NCBI GenBank assembly: GCA_902363735.1
Contig: CABJBA010000003.1
Location: forward strand, 248,001-312,000
Source: Clostridiaceae bacterium
Lineage (GTDB): Bacteria > Bacillota > Clostridia > Lachnospirales > Lachnospiraceae
DNA: 64,000 nt
Direction of reading: 5' to 3'
The notes under the pieces were generated by a model, which worked only from the letters and a program-made list of their open reading frames with translations, was not told the origin of the DNA and did no database searches. Both the position numbers and the translations under genes were made by a program. Positions 50,967 to 59,096 of this stretch are shown here, piece after piece. The number at the start of each line of letters is the position of its first letter. Position 1 is the first letter of the stretch.

Positions 50967-51699
50967 TTTTATAGCCTCTGGGTGTGACCATCCGGCCCCT
51001 GATCTCTTTTGTCATGGAATTACCTATGTAAACGGTGGTAAACATATCCACCTGAGCTTCACTTAATTGTTCCAAGGACAAAATCTCCACGTCTTCCTCT
51101 TCCCTGCTGATATTCTTTACAAAACCGCACACAGTTTCAGGACTTTTATATTCCATAACAATCTCACAGGCCCTCTTTAAATAATCGGCCCTCTTTTTGC
51201 TGGCTGGATTATAAATGCACAAAATCATATCCGCCTGGGCAGACCGCCTCAGCCTCTCTTCAATCAATTCCATGGGAGTCAGCAGATCGCTTAAGCTGAT
51301 CACTGTAAAATCGTGACCAAGGGGAGCGCCCAGCAAAGCACCTCCACTTAACGCTGCAGTCACGCCTGGGATTACCTGGATTTCCAGCTCAGCATCCGTT
51401 TCCGCCATTTCCAATATCAGACCGCTCATACCATAAACGCCGGAATCCCCGCTGCACACCATGGCAACGGTTTTTCCCTTTTTTGCTTCATTAATGGCCA
51501 ACTGACACCGTTCCTGTTCCCTGCGCATAGGTGTAGACAGAATTTCCTTACCGGGAAAATGCTCACGCACAAGGTCTACATATACTGTATATCCCACAAT
51601 AACCTGGCTCTCTTCCAACGCCTTCACTGCCCTTATGGTCATGTCCTCATAAGCTCCGGGGCCAATTCCTACCACATAAAGTTTTCCTGTATTTTTCAT
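50959..51699 (-). CDS. cbiH: Cobalt-precorrin-3 C17-methyltransferase
   Basis: 246-residue CbiH/CobJ SAM enzyme that methylates C17 and contracts the macrocycle ring. It starts MKNTGKLYVVGIGPGAYEDM, followed by MVCSGDSGVYGMSGLILEM, VIPGVTAALSGGALLGAPLGHDF, and IYNPASKKRADYLKRA, all typical. The ATG at 51699 overlaps the cbiG stop (ATGA). No fused ferredoxin or CbiG domain is present. Confidence 0.96.
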   Translation of the reverse strand: MKNTGKLYVVGIGPGAYEDMTIRAVKALEESQVIVGYTVYVDLVREHFPGKEILSTPMRREQERCQLAINEAKKGKTVAMVCSGDSGVYGMSGLILEMAETDAELEIQVIPGVTAALSGGALLGAPLGHDFTVISLSDLLTPMELIEERLRRSAQADMILCIYNPASKKRADYLKRACEIVMEYKSPETVCGFVKNISREEEDVEILSLEQLSEAQVDMFTTVYIGNSMTKEIRGRMVTPRGYKNV

Positions 51700-52739
51700 A
51701 TTCTTACCTTCCAATCCAAGACAGCCAACGCCACTGTTACGCCGTTTTGTGCCTGTTTTTTCACCAACAGTTTTCCGCCTCCCAGTTCTTTCGCATTGGC
51801 AAGAGCCGCTCTTTCACAGACATTATCCACTCCTGTCACCTGTTTTACGAAAGAAGATGCAGAGAATTCTCCTTCCACATCCCCAAGGACTTCTGAAGAA
51901 TAAGTATTAAAGCCAATTCCCATAGATGCTGCAAATTCACAAAGCCCGGGTTCTTCTTTTTTTAAATCAATGCTTGCACATGCAGCCAGTCCCTCTTTTG
52001 ACAAGTTCCACATTTGTAAAACCTGGTTCACAGCTGTTTCTATAATTTCCGGAGCCACTCCCTTTCTGCATCCGATTCCCAGAACCAGAAGCCTGGGAAC
52101 CAGCTTAAAGGAGTCTTTTGGCACTTCACTTCCCGGCTTATCTTTTATGGTTATCCAAAGGTTTACATTCCGTTGTTTATTGTGAACAAGGAGGGCAGGG
52201 AACCTTCCTTCTACAGGGAAATCGCTGAAAAGCCCTACTTCCTCCCCTCTGAGCACTGCAGAAGAAACCTCTTTTATTCTGTTGATCTCACTAATAACCA
52301 GCTTCTGCTTTTTTGCAAACAAATCCACTGCAAAGCTGCCGTGATTGTCTGTGGCAGTGGTGATCACTGCCTGACCTCCTGAAATTTCAGCCGCCTCTTC
52401 TGCCAGTTCATTGGCTCCTCCCAAGTGCCCGGATAAAAGGGAGATGGAAAACCTCCCCATATCATCCAAGACCACTACTGCCGGATCTTCTGCCTTTGTT
52501 TTTAAAAAAGGAGCAATGGCCCGGACCGCTATTCCTGCTGCCCCGATAAATATAATTCCATCTCTGCATAAAAACTGCTCTTTTGTCCACTCAGACAGAG
52601 ATACCGTTAAGGGAACCAGTTTGTCTCCGTAAGGGCCATATCCCTGGCACTGGCTGCCTTGTTCAGAAAGCCCTTCCATAAGTCTTACACACAGCTCTGC
52701 TCCGGCTTCTGTAAAGCAGATAAGCGATAGCTTCTTCAT
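51696..52739 (-). CDS. cbiG: Cobalt-precorrin-5A hydrolase
   Basis: 347-residue CbiG that opens the delta-lactone ring of cobalt-precorrin-5A and loses acetaldehyde. Marks: FIGAAGIAVRAIAPFLKTKAEDPAVVVLDDMG, SLLSGHLGGANELAEEAAE, and the C-terminal domain LVLGIGCRKGV. It overlaps both neighbours by ATGA. Acetaldehyde release here is chemically the same product as the proposed BMC aldehyde, but the amounts are trivial, and a link is not implied. Confidence 0.96.
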   Translation of the reverse strand: MKKLSLICFTEAGAELCVRLMEGLSEQGSQCQGYGPYGDKLVPLTVSLSEWTKEQFLCRDGIIFIGAAGIAVRAIAPFLKTKAEDPAVVVLDDMGRFSISLLSGHLGGANELAEEAAEISGGQAVITTATDNHGSFAVDLFAKKQKLVISEINRIKEVSSAVLRGEEVGLFSDFPVEGRFPALLVHNKQRNVNLWITIKDKPGSEVPKDSFKLVPRLLVLGIGCRKGVAPEIIETAVNQVLQMWNLSKEGLAACASIDLKKEEPGLCEFAASMGIGFNTYSSEVLGDVEGEFSASSFVKQVTGVDNVCERAALANAKELGGGKLLVKKQAQNGVTVALAVLDWKVRI

Positions 52740-53524
52740 AAATCCTCTTTCTTGTCCACATATCCTTCACCTGTCCCCTTACGATATTCCGTAGTAAAGA
52801 CAGGATCATAAAGTTTGGAACGCTCATAACCATTCTGAGCTACCGCATCTCCCACAACAATTAAAGCGGTTTTTCTTATATTTTCCTGCTCAGCCCGCTC
52901 ATGTAAGCTTCCCACCGTACAGATCACGGTCTTTTCCTCAGCCCAGGTGGCCTTGTAAACGATAGCTGCAGGGGTTTCCTGCTTATAGCCGCCTTTTATC
53001 AGCTCCTCTGACAGCTCTTTGAGCATTCCTGTGCTTAAGAAAATGACCATGGTGGCACCATGGGCTGCAAAGGAAGCGATAGATTCCTTTTCCGGCACCG
53101 GTGTTCTTCCTGCCAACCGGGTTATCACCACACTTTGGGATATCTGAGGAAGAGTATATTCCATTTTTAACGCAGAGGCCGCACCGCAGAAGGAACTGAC
53201 TCCGGGACAGATATCATAGGAAATTCCCCTTGCATCCAGTTCATCCATCTGCTCCCTTATGGCACCATAAAGGCAGGGATCTCCGGTGTGAAGCCTGACT
53301 GTTATCTTCCCTTCCTTTTCCCCTTGAACCATGACTCCAATCACTTCTTCCAGAGTCATTTTAGCACTGTCATAAACCAGACAGCCTTCCTTTCCTGCTT
53401 TCAAAAGGGCAGGATTGACCAGGGAACCTGCATAAATGATTACATCAGCCTGTTCAAGCAAAGCCTTTCCCCTCACTGTAATTAAATCCGGTGCTCCCGG
53501 ACCTGCTCCTACAATATGTACCAT
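52736..53524 (-). CDS. cbiF: Cobalt-precorrin-4 C11-methyltransferase
   Basis: 262-residue CbiF/CobM SAM methyltransferase. It reads MVHIVGAGPGAPDLITVRGK, IIYAGSLVNPALL, RLHTGDPCLYGAIREQMD, ICPGVSSFCGAASALKMEYTLP and VVITRLAGRTPVPEKES, all classic CobM motifs. It lies two bases after cbiL and overlaps cbiG by ATGA. Confidence 0.96.
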   Translation of the reverse strand: MVHIVGAGPGAPDLITVRGKALLEQADVIIYAGSLVNPALLKAGKEGCLVYDSAKMTLEEVIGVMVQGEKEGKITVRLHTGDPCLYGAIREQMDELDARGISYDICPGVSSFCGAASALKMEYTLPQISQSVVITRLAGRTPVPEKESIASFAAHGATMVIFLSTGMLKELSEELIKGGYKQETPAAIVYKATWAEEKTVICTVGSLHERAEQENIRKTALIVVGDAVAQNGYERSKLYDPVFTTEYRKGTGEGYVDKKEDL

Positions 53525-53526
53525 AT

Positions 53527-54204
53527 TTACCTCACAATCAATAATGAATAATAACCTGCGTCCTCCGGGATTTCATCAAGGGAACGGTAAATTCTCTCCT
53601 CAGCCATCCCGCAGTTTTCCACCATTACAGCACTGGCATTGCATTTCCTGATTTCTTCCTTTACCGCTTCCATCTGCCTGCCTGTTTTCATCAGCACCTT
53701 GACTCCCGGCATTTGTAAAGCTTCTTTGATCTGGTAAGAAGCAGGAATAATATGAAGCTCCTCTGCCCCTGATACCAGGGGAATTCCCAGTCTGGCGGCA
53801 GCCGCACAAAATGAGGGGATTCCGGCTTCCAGCCGGGTGGTATAGCCCTCTTCCTTAAGCCGGTCCAAAAGGTAGCTGCATGTAGAATAAATACTCACAT
53901 CGCCCAGATTAATAAATCCCACATCTTTCCCCTCTGACAAATATTCCATCACTGTTTGGGCTGCCAGCTCATGGCTTTCCTCCAGTGTTTTTTTATCCTT
54001 AGTCATTGGCATGGAAAGATAAATACATTCCTTTTCCTCAATTTCCGGTACTGCCTGTCTGGCGATCTGGTATGCCACACACAATTCTTTATCTGTATGA
54101 GGAATGGCAATGACATCTGCACTTTTAATCCTCTTTACCGCCTTTAACGTCATAAGCTCAGGATCTCCCGGGCCTACTCCGATTCCATACATGATCCCTG
54201 CCAT
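53527..54204 (-). CDS. cbiL: Cobalt-precorrin-2 C20-methyltransferase
   Basis: 225-residue CbiL/CobI SAM methyltransferase, first methylation of the corrin-specific path. Marks: MYGIGVGPGDPELMTLKAVK, INLGDVSIYSTCSYLLD, LEAGIPSFCAAAARLGIPL. ATG at 54204 has AGGAGG seven bases ahead and overlaps the end of cbiD by 31 bases. Confidence 0.95.
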   Translation of the reverse strand: MAGIMYGIGVGPGDPELMTLKAVKRIKSADVIAIPHTDKELCVAYQIARQAVPEIEEKECIYLSMPMTKDKKTLEESHELAAQTVMEYLSEGKDVGFINLGDVSIYSTCSYLLDRLKEEGYTTRLEAGIPSFCAAAARLGIPLVSGAEELHIIPASYQIKEALQMPGVKVLMKTGRQMEAVKEEIRKCNASAVMVENCGMAEERIYRSLDEIPEDAGYYSLLIVR

Positions 54205-55421
54205 GTTTTATCCTCCTGTTTATCACCACTGGTATTTTCTGTTTCCCCGGTAAAAAGACGGATGAAAGCCTCCGCCTCCAGGCTCTTTCCAAGTATACCG
54301 TATACGGTGGAAAATGTCACCACCTCCACTGGTATCCCCTTTGCCCATCGAGAAGTGAATTTCCCGATTCTGTTCACCGCTTCCCCCATGACAGGTTCTA
54401 AAAGTCCATATTCTTTTAATATCCTCACCCCTTCATCCATGGTATTTGCAGTAAGAATATTATTTTTCAATTCTCCATGGCCCTGCCCGCTGTTTTTCAG
54501 AAAAGAAGACGTAATATCCCATAATATTTCCATTCTCCGGTCTCCATATTTAGAATGGGTATTGTACACTCCTCCTGCCACCTTAATCAGCTTTCCGATA
54601 TGTCCAACAAATAAAATCCGGTCAAAACCTTCTTTTCCTGCCATTTCCATTGCATTTCCAATAAAATTGCTGCAGGTCACTCCATGTTTCATAGAAAGAC
54701 CCAGAGATTCTTTTATAAATGCTTCCCCGTAATTTCCGGGAGTCAGTATGACCTGCCTGACACCTGCCACCGCTTTCATGTGCAGTTCCAAATCTATGGT
54801 AGCTGTAAGTGCTTCTTCACTCATTGGTTTTACGATTCCAGTGGTTCCAAGGACTGACAGGCCGCCTTTTATTCCCAGCTTGGGATTAAAGGTCCTTTCT
54901 GCCAGTTTCACGCCCTCCGGTATCCAGATGCATATTTTTAAAGAACCTTCGTAACCAGCTTCGTACCTGGCCTCATCCACTCCCTGAAATATCATGGTGC
55001 GGGGAACCGGATTAATAGCCGGCATTCCCACCGGACAAGAAAGTCCAGGCTTTGTTACCACACCTATCCCTTCTCCTGACGTTAAAAAAAGCGGACTTTT
55101 GCCCGCCTCCTCTTCATACCAGCAATACATTCTCTTTATTTCATCGTTCTTTTGATCCTTAACATATTCTACAGAAGCAAAGATCAAAGCCTGATTCGTA
55201 ACATCCGGATCATCTCCTGCATCCTTTTTTACCGCACATGAGACCATTTCCCGACTTTTTACAACGTGAAAAAGGGGCAGATGGGCTTCTGTCCCTTTTG
55301 GTGTTATGAGCTTCATATGTTCCAGTTCACCTCCCGTAAGCAGCATAACTGCTGCTGCCTTGGCCGCCGCTGCGGCACATGTTCCGGTGGTGAATCCGCT
55401 TCTTAATCTGTTTTCTTCCAT
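54174..55421 (-). CDS. cbiD: Cobalt-precorrin-5B C1-methyltransferase
   Basis: 415-residue CbiD that methylates C1 in the anaerobic path. It begins MEENRLRSGFTTGTCAAAAAKAA, the strongly conserved CbiD start, and shows GEGIGVVTKPGLSCPVG, GTTGIVKPMSEEAL and GHIGKLIKVAGGVYNTHSK. The ATG at 55421 has GGAGAG about ten bases ahead; a TTG at 55430 is nearly touching that site. It is the first gene of the early cobalamin operon. A TGCCCTG/CAGGGCA hairpin (55438-55455) lies just before the ribosome site in the short leader. Confidence 0.95.
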   Translation of the reverse strand: MEENRLRSGFTTGTCAAAAAKAAAVMLLTGGELEHMKLITPKGTEAHLPLFHVVKSREMVSCAVKKDAGDDPDVTNQALIFASVEYVKDQKNDEIKRMYCWYEEEAGKSPLFLTSGEGIGVVTKPGLSCPVGMPAINPVPRTMIFQGVDEARYEAGYEGSLKICIWIPEGVKLAERTFNPKLGIKGGLSVLGTTGIVKPMSEEALTATIDLELHMKAVAGVRQVILTPGNYGEAFIKESLGLSMKHGVTCSNFIGNAMEMAGKEGFDRILFVGHIGKLIKVAGGVYNTHSKYGDRRMEILWDITSSFLKNSGQGHGELKNNILTANTMDEGVRILKEYGLLEPVMGEAVNRIGKFTSRWAKGIPVEVVTFSTVYGILGKSLEAEAFIRLFTGETENTSGDKQEDKTWQGSCMESE

Positions 55422-55493
55422 CTCATTCAATCTCTCCTGCCCTGTCTTCAGGGCATAACAGACACTTATAAGGTGTTTCTTCCTTCGATTTGT

Positions 55494-55522
55494 ATTATAA
55501 AAGATTTTTGCTGATGACGCAA
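55494..55522 (-). promoter_or_regulatory. Promoter of the cbiD operon, short leader without riboswitch
   Basis: Minus-strand -35 TTGCGT (55517-55522), 17 bases, -10 TATAAT (55494-55499). Only about 65 bases separate it from cbiD, too short for a cobalamin riboswitch, and no B12-box was seen. Confidence 0.7.
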
Positions 55523-55540
55523 GATGTTTCCTGCTTTTGC

Positions 55541-55762
55541 CTATTGGTCCACTTCCTTTTGTACGTCACTTTGCTTCAATTCCCGTTTTCTTTTGGTGAT
55601 CAGCCCTCCGATCCTCCCGCTTTCCTTGGCAGTAAGGCTACGCCATCCATCCTTTATCACCTTGTCGCTGAGTCCAAGCTCCGTAGCGATCTCAAACTTA
55701 AGTATATCCTCAGGCTTCATATTATGAGGATCAAAGGTCTCATTTTTCTTTCCTTTTGGCAT
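55541..55762 (-). CDS. Small acid-soluble spore protein, alpha/beta type
   Basis: 73 residues. The core EIATELGLSDKVIKDGWRSL and AKESGRIGGLITKRKREL matches the alpha/beta SASP family, in particular the divergent clostridial type; GRIGG precedes the KRK end. SASPs coat and protect DNA in dormant spores, so the organism is a spore former. The gene has its own AAAGGAG site. I did not find a convincing sigma-G promoter in the 68-base upstream gap. Confidence 0.88.
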   Translation of the reverse strand: MPKGKKNETFDPHNMKPEDILKFEIATELGLSDKVIKDGWRSLTAKESGRIGGLITKRKRELKQSDVQKEVDQ

Positions 55763-55830
55763 ATATCTGTATCTCCTTTCACAAATCTAAAGAGAGTATG
55801 CCCGCTGCAAAAGGAAATAAACATTGATTC

Positions 55831-56019
55831 TTATCTTCTGGGAATAATAACTGCTGCTATAATATAGGCCACGATTCCAGGCCCTGTGCAAGTCAGCACA
55901 GTCCAAAGCAAACGGATGATTGTTGGATCTACGTTAAAATATTCTGCAATCCCTCCACACACTCCGCAAAGCATTTTATCTGTATCCGAACGATATAATT
56001 TTCTCTGATTGTCTTCCAT
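55831..56019 (-). CDS. Short PspC-domain membrane protein
   Basis: 62 residues: KLYRSDTDKMLCGVCGGIAE, YFNVDPTIIRLLWTVLTC, then a hydrophobic helix VAYIIAAVIIPRR. This is a PspC domain, found in phage-shock and envelope-stress proteins. It follows the DUF4097 gene by 21 bases and is related to the 83-residue PspC protein that opens the same operon (57966-58217). AAGGAG precedes the ATG. Confidence 0.9.
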   Translation of the reverse strand: MEDNQRKLYRSDTDKMLCGVCGGIAEYFNVDPTIIRLLWTVLTCTGPGIVAYIIAAVIIPRR

Positions 56020-56040
56020 TTTTCTTTCTCCTTCCTTGTC

Positions 56041-56877
56041 TTATGATTCTTTAATAAAATCCACCTGGATACTGCCTGTGCTGCATTCTAAATCCATGGT
56101 TTTTTCAGCACCGTTATCCGTTTTTTTCCTGCCATTTAGTGAGGCTATAGTTTCGCCTGCCAGATCTACCTCCCCCACATTGCATTCAATATTATAGTTG
56201 TAATCTTCCTTTTCTCCTTCCAGCTCCATAAGGATACTGCCGGCCTTGCATTCCCCATAAATGTCTCCCCCGACTCTTCCAGCAAATTCCACACTGCCTG
56301 CAAGGCTTTCAATATCAAGGGTTCCTGCTTCTCCCTTTCCGATTCTTATAACTCCTGCTTTTGCTTCAAGCCTGAGACTATCGGTAAAAAGGGATTCCAC
56401 CGTCATAACAGACCCCATATCCTTCCAGCCCCTCTTGGAGTGAGATGCTTCCAGAGTCACTGCGGAAAAATGGTATTTTTCAGGCACCTGTATAGTGAGC
56501 ACTTCACCGGAACCTGCATTCAGTTCCAGCTTCCCATCCTCTTCCTCCCAATCCCAGTCCAGCTTATACCGGCTGCCGATCACCTTAATCTCATCACCGG
56601 AAGAAGTATTTACAAAAACAACTTTTCCTGAATTTGCAGTCACTTCCAGTTCCTTTACTCCGGAAAATGAGCTGATTTCCTCTTCTCCCCACTCTATATC
56701 CGCATATTCCAGTTCATCCAAAACAGCATCTGAGACTTCTCTTTTCCACTTAAGGGCATTTTCAGGCACCAGTTCTATCAGGTTTCCGCCTAAAGCCGCT
56801 GCCGAGATTGCTGAAGCTCCTCCTATGACTATGCAGACAGCTCCTGCAATCAGACAATTTCTGGCAAATCTTCTCAT
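56041..56877 (-). CDS. DUF4097 beta-strand repeat protein with N-terminal anchor
   Basis: 278 residues. One hydrophobic N-terminal helix (NCLIAGAVCIVIGGASAISAA) is followed by many short beta strands with repeated VKELEVTANSGKVVFV-like and LDIESLAGSVEFAGRVGGD units, typical of DUF4097 (head-GIN-like) proteins. It overlaps the DUF1700 gene by ATGA, the standard partner. The protein should be anchored outside the membrane. A role in envelope stress response is inferred from its neighbours. Confidence 0.88.
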   Translation of the reverse strand: MRRFARNCLIAGAVCIVIGGASAISAAALGGNLIELVPENALKWKREVSDAVLDELEYADIEWGEEEISSFSGVKELEVTANSGKVVFVNTSSGDEIKVIGSRYKLDWDWEEEDGKLELNAGSGEVLTIQVPEKYHFSAVTLEASHSKRGWKDMGSVMTVESLFTDSLRLEAKAGVIRIGKGEAGTLDIESLAGSVEFAGRVGGDIYGECKAGSILMELEGEKEDYNYNIECNVGEVDLAGETIASLNGRKKTDNGAEKTMDLECSTGSIQVDFIKES

Positions 56878-57617
56878 AAACGGCCCCTCCTTCTGTAAAA
56901 TAACCGGCTGATGGCATCAGTACCGCTTCGAAACAGGAAAGGCAGAAACCTTCCATAAAATACTCCGCAAAAAGCCAGTGCCAGTAGTCCGATGCCAAGA
57001 AACAGTATTCCCAATCCTAAAAGCAGCACTCCGCTTAAAGGCCGTAAAACCATAGCAACAATTCCAGCCACTATCATAGCTGCTCCTGCCAGAAGAAGGG
57101 CAAAGGTCGCTGCCCCTACTCCCACTACTGCTGCCAGAAGAATTCCAAAGAAGCCGCTTACCAGTCCTATGATGCCTCCTCCTATTCCTAAAAGAGCCGG
57201 AGAAGCCACAATAATCAGCACGATCCATAAAATCAGTCTTACTGTCCGGTTCCTTTCCGGAGATATTCCTTCCTTTCCAGGTCCCCCGAAAGATTCATTT
57301 TCATATTCTGTCTGGTAGTCAGAAACTTCCGGAAGTTCATACCTCTTTGCCATTTGATAATTGGGATCTTTAAACCGCTTATCCTCATATCCCTTTTCCG
57401 TAAAATCTCCTCCATCCTCTAAATCACCAAAAATATCTGAGCGAATGATAGAAGCAATCCGTTCAGGACTTCCAAAGGATTTGATAACTTCCTCCTCATG
57501 CTCTTCTCCCGCTTCCTCCAGATAATCCCTGTAATATTCTATGGCGTCCGCCTTCTCATCCTCAGAAATATCCGACAGCAGATATTCCAGCTCCCTCATA
57601 AACTCATCCCTGCTCAT
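56874..57617 (-). CDS. DUF1700 (HAAS-type) membrane protein
   Basis: 247 residues. N-terminal soluble part MSRDEFMRELEYLLSDISED with AIEYYRDYLEEAGEEHEEEV is the HAAS/DUF1700 domain; the C-terminal part has about four to five hydrophobic helices rich in glycine (GIGGGIIGLVSGFFGIL). Its start overlaps the PadR stop by ATGA. DUF1700 proteins are almost always paired with PadR regulators and are thought to signal between membrane and PadR, though the mechanism is not shown here. Confidence 0.9.
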   Translation of the reverse strand: MSRDEFMRELEYLLSDISEDEKADAIEYYRDYLEEAGEEHEEEVIKSFGSPERIASIIRSDIFGDLEDGGDFTEKGYEDKRFKDPNYQMAKRYELPEVSDYQTEYENESFGGPGKEGISPERNRTVRLILWIVLIIVASPALLGIGGGIIGLVSGFFGILLAAVVGVGAATFALLLAGAAMIVAGIVAMVLRPLSGVLLLGLGILFLGIGLLALAFCGVFYGRFLPFLFRSGTDAISRLFYRRRGRL

Positions 57618-57934
57618 ATATGTGCCTCCTCAAAAATGCGGGATATTTTCTGCTTATAGCTTTCCCATTCACCGCTGTATAAATTTAGCTGGACCCGTCC
57701 TTTTTCCGTAATCTTATAGTATCTCCGATTCCTTCCGTCAAACGCCTGGTCATAGACCTCCAGACATTCCTCCTTCTGCAGCCTGCGAAGGACCGGATAC
57801 AGGGTTGATTCGGATATTTCGATAACATTCCTCACATCCTGAGTGATCTTATATCCATAGGTACCTTCCTGATCCCTTGACACAATTGCCAGGACAATGG
57901 CATCCAATAATGCTGCTCCCGTGTTAAAAACCAT
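57614..57934 (-). CDS. PadR-family transcriptional regulator
   Basis: 106 residues, start MVFNTGAALLDAIVLAIVSR, winged helix GTYGYKITQDVRNVIEISESTLYPVLRRLQKEECLE and the wing DGRNRRYYKITEKG. The ATG at 57934 has GGGAG seven bases ahead; an in-frame extension overlaps the PspC gene and is unlikely. It should repress its own operon, perhaps at the AT-rich palindrome in the promoter (58300-58310). Confidence 0.93.
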   Translation of the reverse strand: MVFNTGAALLDAIVLAIVSRDQEGTYGYKITQDVRNVIEISESTLYPVLRRLQKEECLEVYDQAFDGRNRRYYKITEKGRVQLNLYSGEWESYKQKISRIFEEAHI

Positions 57935-57965
57935 ATGTCCACTCCCATCCTTGATTTCCGAAAAG

Positions 57966-58217
57966 TTACACTCTTCCATCATCCCGCGGCTCCTGGGGAA
58001 TGATGACTGCTGCAATAATATAAAGAATCAAACTGCCTCCTACCAGGGAAAACCCCATAAAAGAGTGAAATAAGTTGCGCCATGGCTGAAACAGCATGAG
58101 AAGGACCCATATCAGCCTTATTATGACAGGATCAACCTGGAAGTACTCTCCAATCCCTCCGCATACACCGCAGATAACCTTGTTTTTAAAAGACCGGTAT
58201 AAACGTCTTGTCTTCAC
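57966..58217 (-). CDS. PspC-domain membrane protein
   Basis: 83 residues: RLYRSFKNKVICGVCGGIGE, YFQVDPVIIRLIWVLLMLF, then a second hydrophobic helix LVGGSLILYIIAAVIIP. First gene of the PspC-PadR-DUF1700-DUF4097-PspC operon, 31 bases before padR. It probably senses or buffers envelope stress together with DUF4097. Confidence 0.92.
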   Translation of the reverse strand: MKTRRLYRSFKNKVICGVCGGIGEYFQVDPVIIRLIWVLLMLFQPWRNLFHSFMGFSLVGGSLILYIIAAVIIPQEPRDDGRV

Positions 58218-58296
58218 TGTAATTTCCTTCCTTTCTCTGTTCTATAAAGATATATAATATTAATCCTCATCTTATATTATATTCTGTATAGTATAT

Positions 58297-58325
58297 ATTA
58301 TATGTCATATAATACTAGTTGTCAA
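58297..58325 (-). promoter_or_regulatory. Consensus promoter of the PspC-PadR operon with operator
   Basis: Minus-strand -35 TTGACA (58320-58325), 17-base spacer and -10 TATAAT (58297-58302), both perfect. ATATG-x-CATAT (58300-58310) is a small palindrome inside, a likely PadR site. The gap 58218-58535 otherwise contains a terminator (58397-58426) and AT-rich sequence without a gene. Confidence 0.85.
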
Positions 58326-58396
58326 CACCTATCAAAATTTTATATGGAAATTTTCTAATTCTATATGCTTTTATATTATTGAAAGAACATTAAAAA

Positions 58397-58426
58397 AAGC
58401 AATGGTTCTGTGCCGGACCATTGCTT
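58397..58426 (-). terminator. Terminator of the DUF1801 gene
   Basis: AAGCAATGGT (58397-58406) pairs with ACCATTGCTT (58417-58426). On the minus strand the stem is followed by seven T. Confidence 0.85.
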
Positions 58427-58535
58427 CCTGATTTTTCATCTCATATATCATTATATTCAAATTCCTGTATGTTCCATCTTTTGACTTTGGCGGTTTTAGA
58501 TATATATTCGTCTCTTCTATATCACAAAGTTTCTA

Positions 58536-58943
58536 TTAATCAATGGATTTGCAGCACCATTCAGCGACCTCAGCAATAAGCTCAAGGGGCAGAGGTTTGC
58601 TGTAGGGAAATTGTATTGCACCTTTGCTCGTCCTATAGTCTGCAAGCTGTTCCGAAAAATGTTCTATTGCCTTATCCCCGGGGTATACCCCCAAATGTTT
58701 TTTAAAGGCGGCAAAATGAATTATATTTTTCTTATTCCAATAAGTCGGCATACGCCAGGAGATTCGTTCCTGAGCGTTTGGAAGAGCAATGCGCAGTGTT
58801 TCACGCACCTGATTCAAACAAAGCTGAACCTCTTCAGGATATGCCGCAATATATTCATCAATGGTATTCGCAGGCTCGCCGCAGTAATGATCCTGATTTG
58901 TTTTTTGAAATTCCCGGCCGCATTTAGGACATTGCCACATCAT
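58536..58943 (-). CDS. DUF1801 (YdhG/Fra-like) protein with N-terminal zinc ribbon
   Basis: 135 residues. The N-terminus WQCPKCGREFQ...HYCG is a short CxxC zinc-ribbon-like piece. The rest, including IDEYIAAYPEEVQLCLNQVRETLRIALPNAQERISWRMPTYW and FAAFKKHLGVYPGDKAI, is the DUF1801 fold related to frataxin-like iron chaperones such as YdhG of Bacillus. The functional assignment for DUF1801 is weak. It is transcribed alone with its own terminator. Confidence 0.85.
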   Translation of the reverse strand: MMWQCPKCGREFQKTNQDHYCGEPANTIDEYIAAYPEEVQLCLNQVRETLRIALPNAQERISWRMPTYWNKKNIIHFAAFKKHLGVYPGDKAIEHFSEQLADYRTSKGAIQFPYSKPLPLELIAEVAEWCCKSID

Positions 58944-59096
58944 ATGTTCCTCTCTCCAATGCCTCAGGCATTTGTATTTATTGTAACTCCAGTTATAGAC
59001 AGTATACCATTCTTTGAAGAAATCATCACGTCAATATTTATATTTCCCATCAAATAGAGAGGCACTGCGGATACAGTACCTCTTTTATAGAAAATT

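Noticed and set aside
55423..55540. Cobalamin riboswitch ahead of cbiD
   Set aside because: The leader after the predicted promoter is only about 65 bases, with one small hairpin, and no B12-box was seen.
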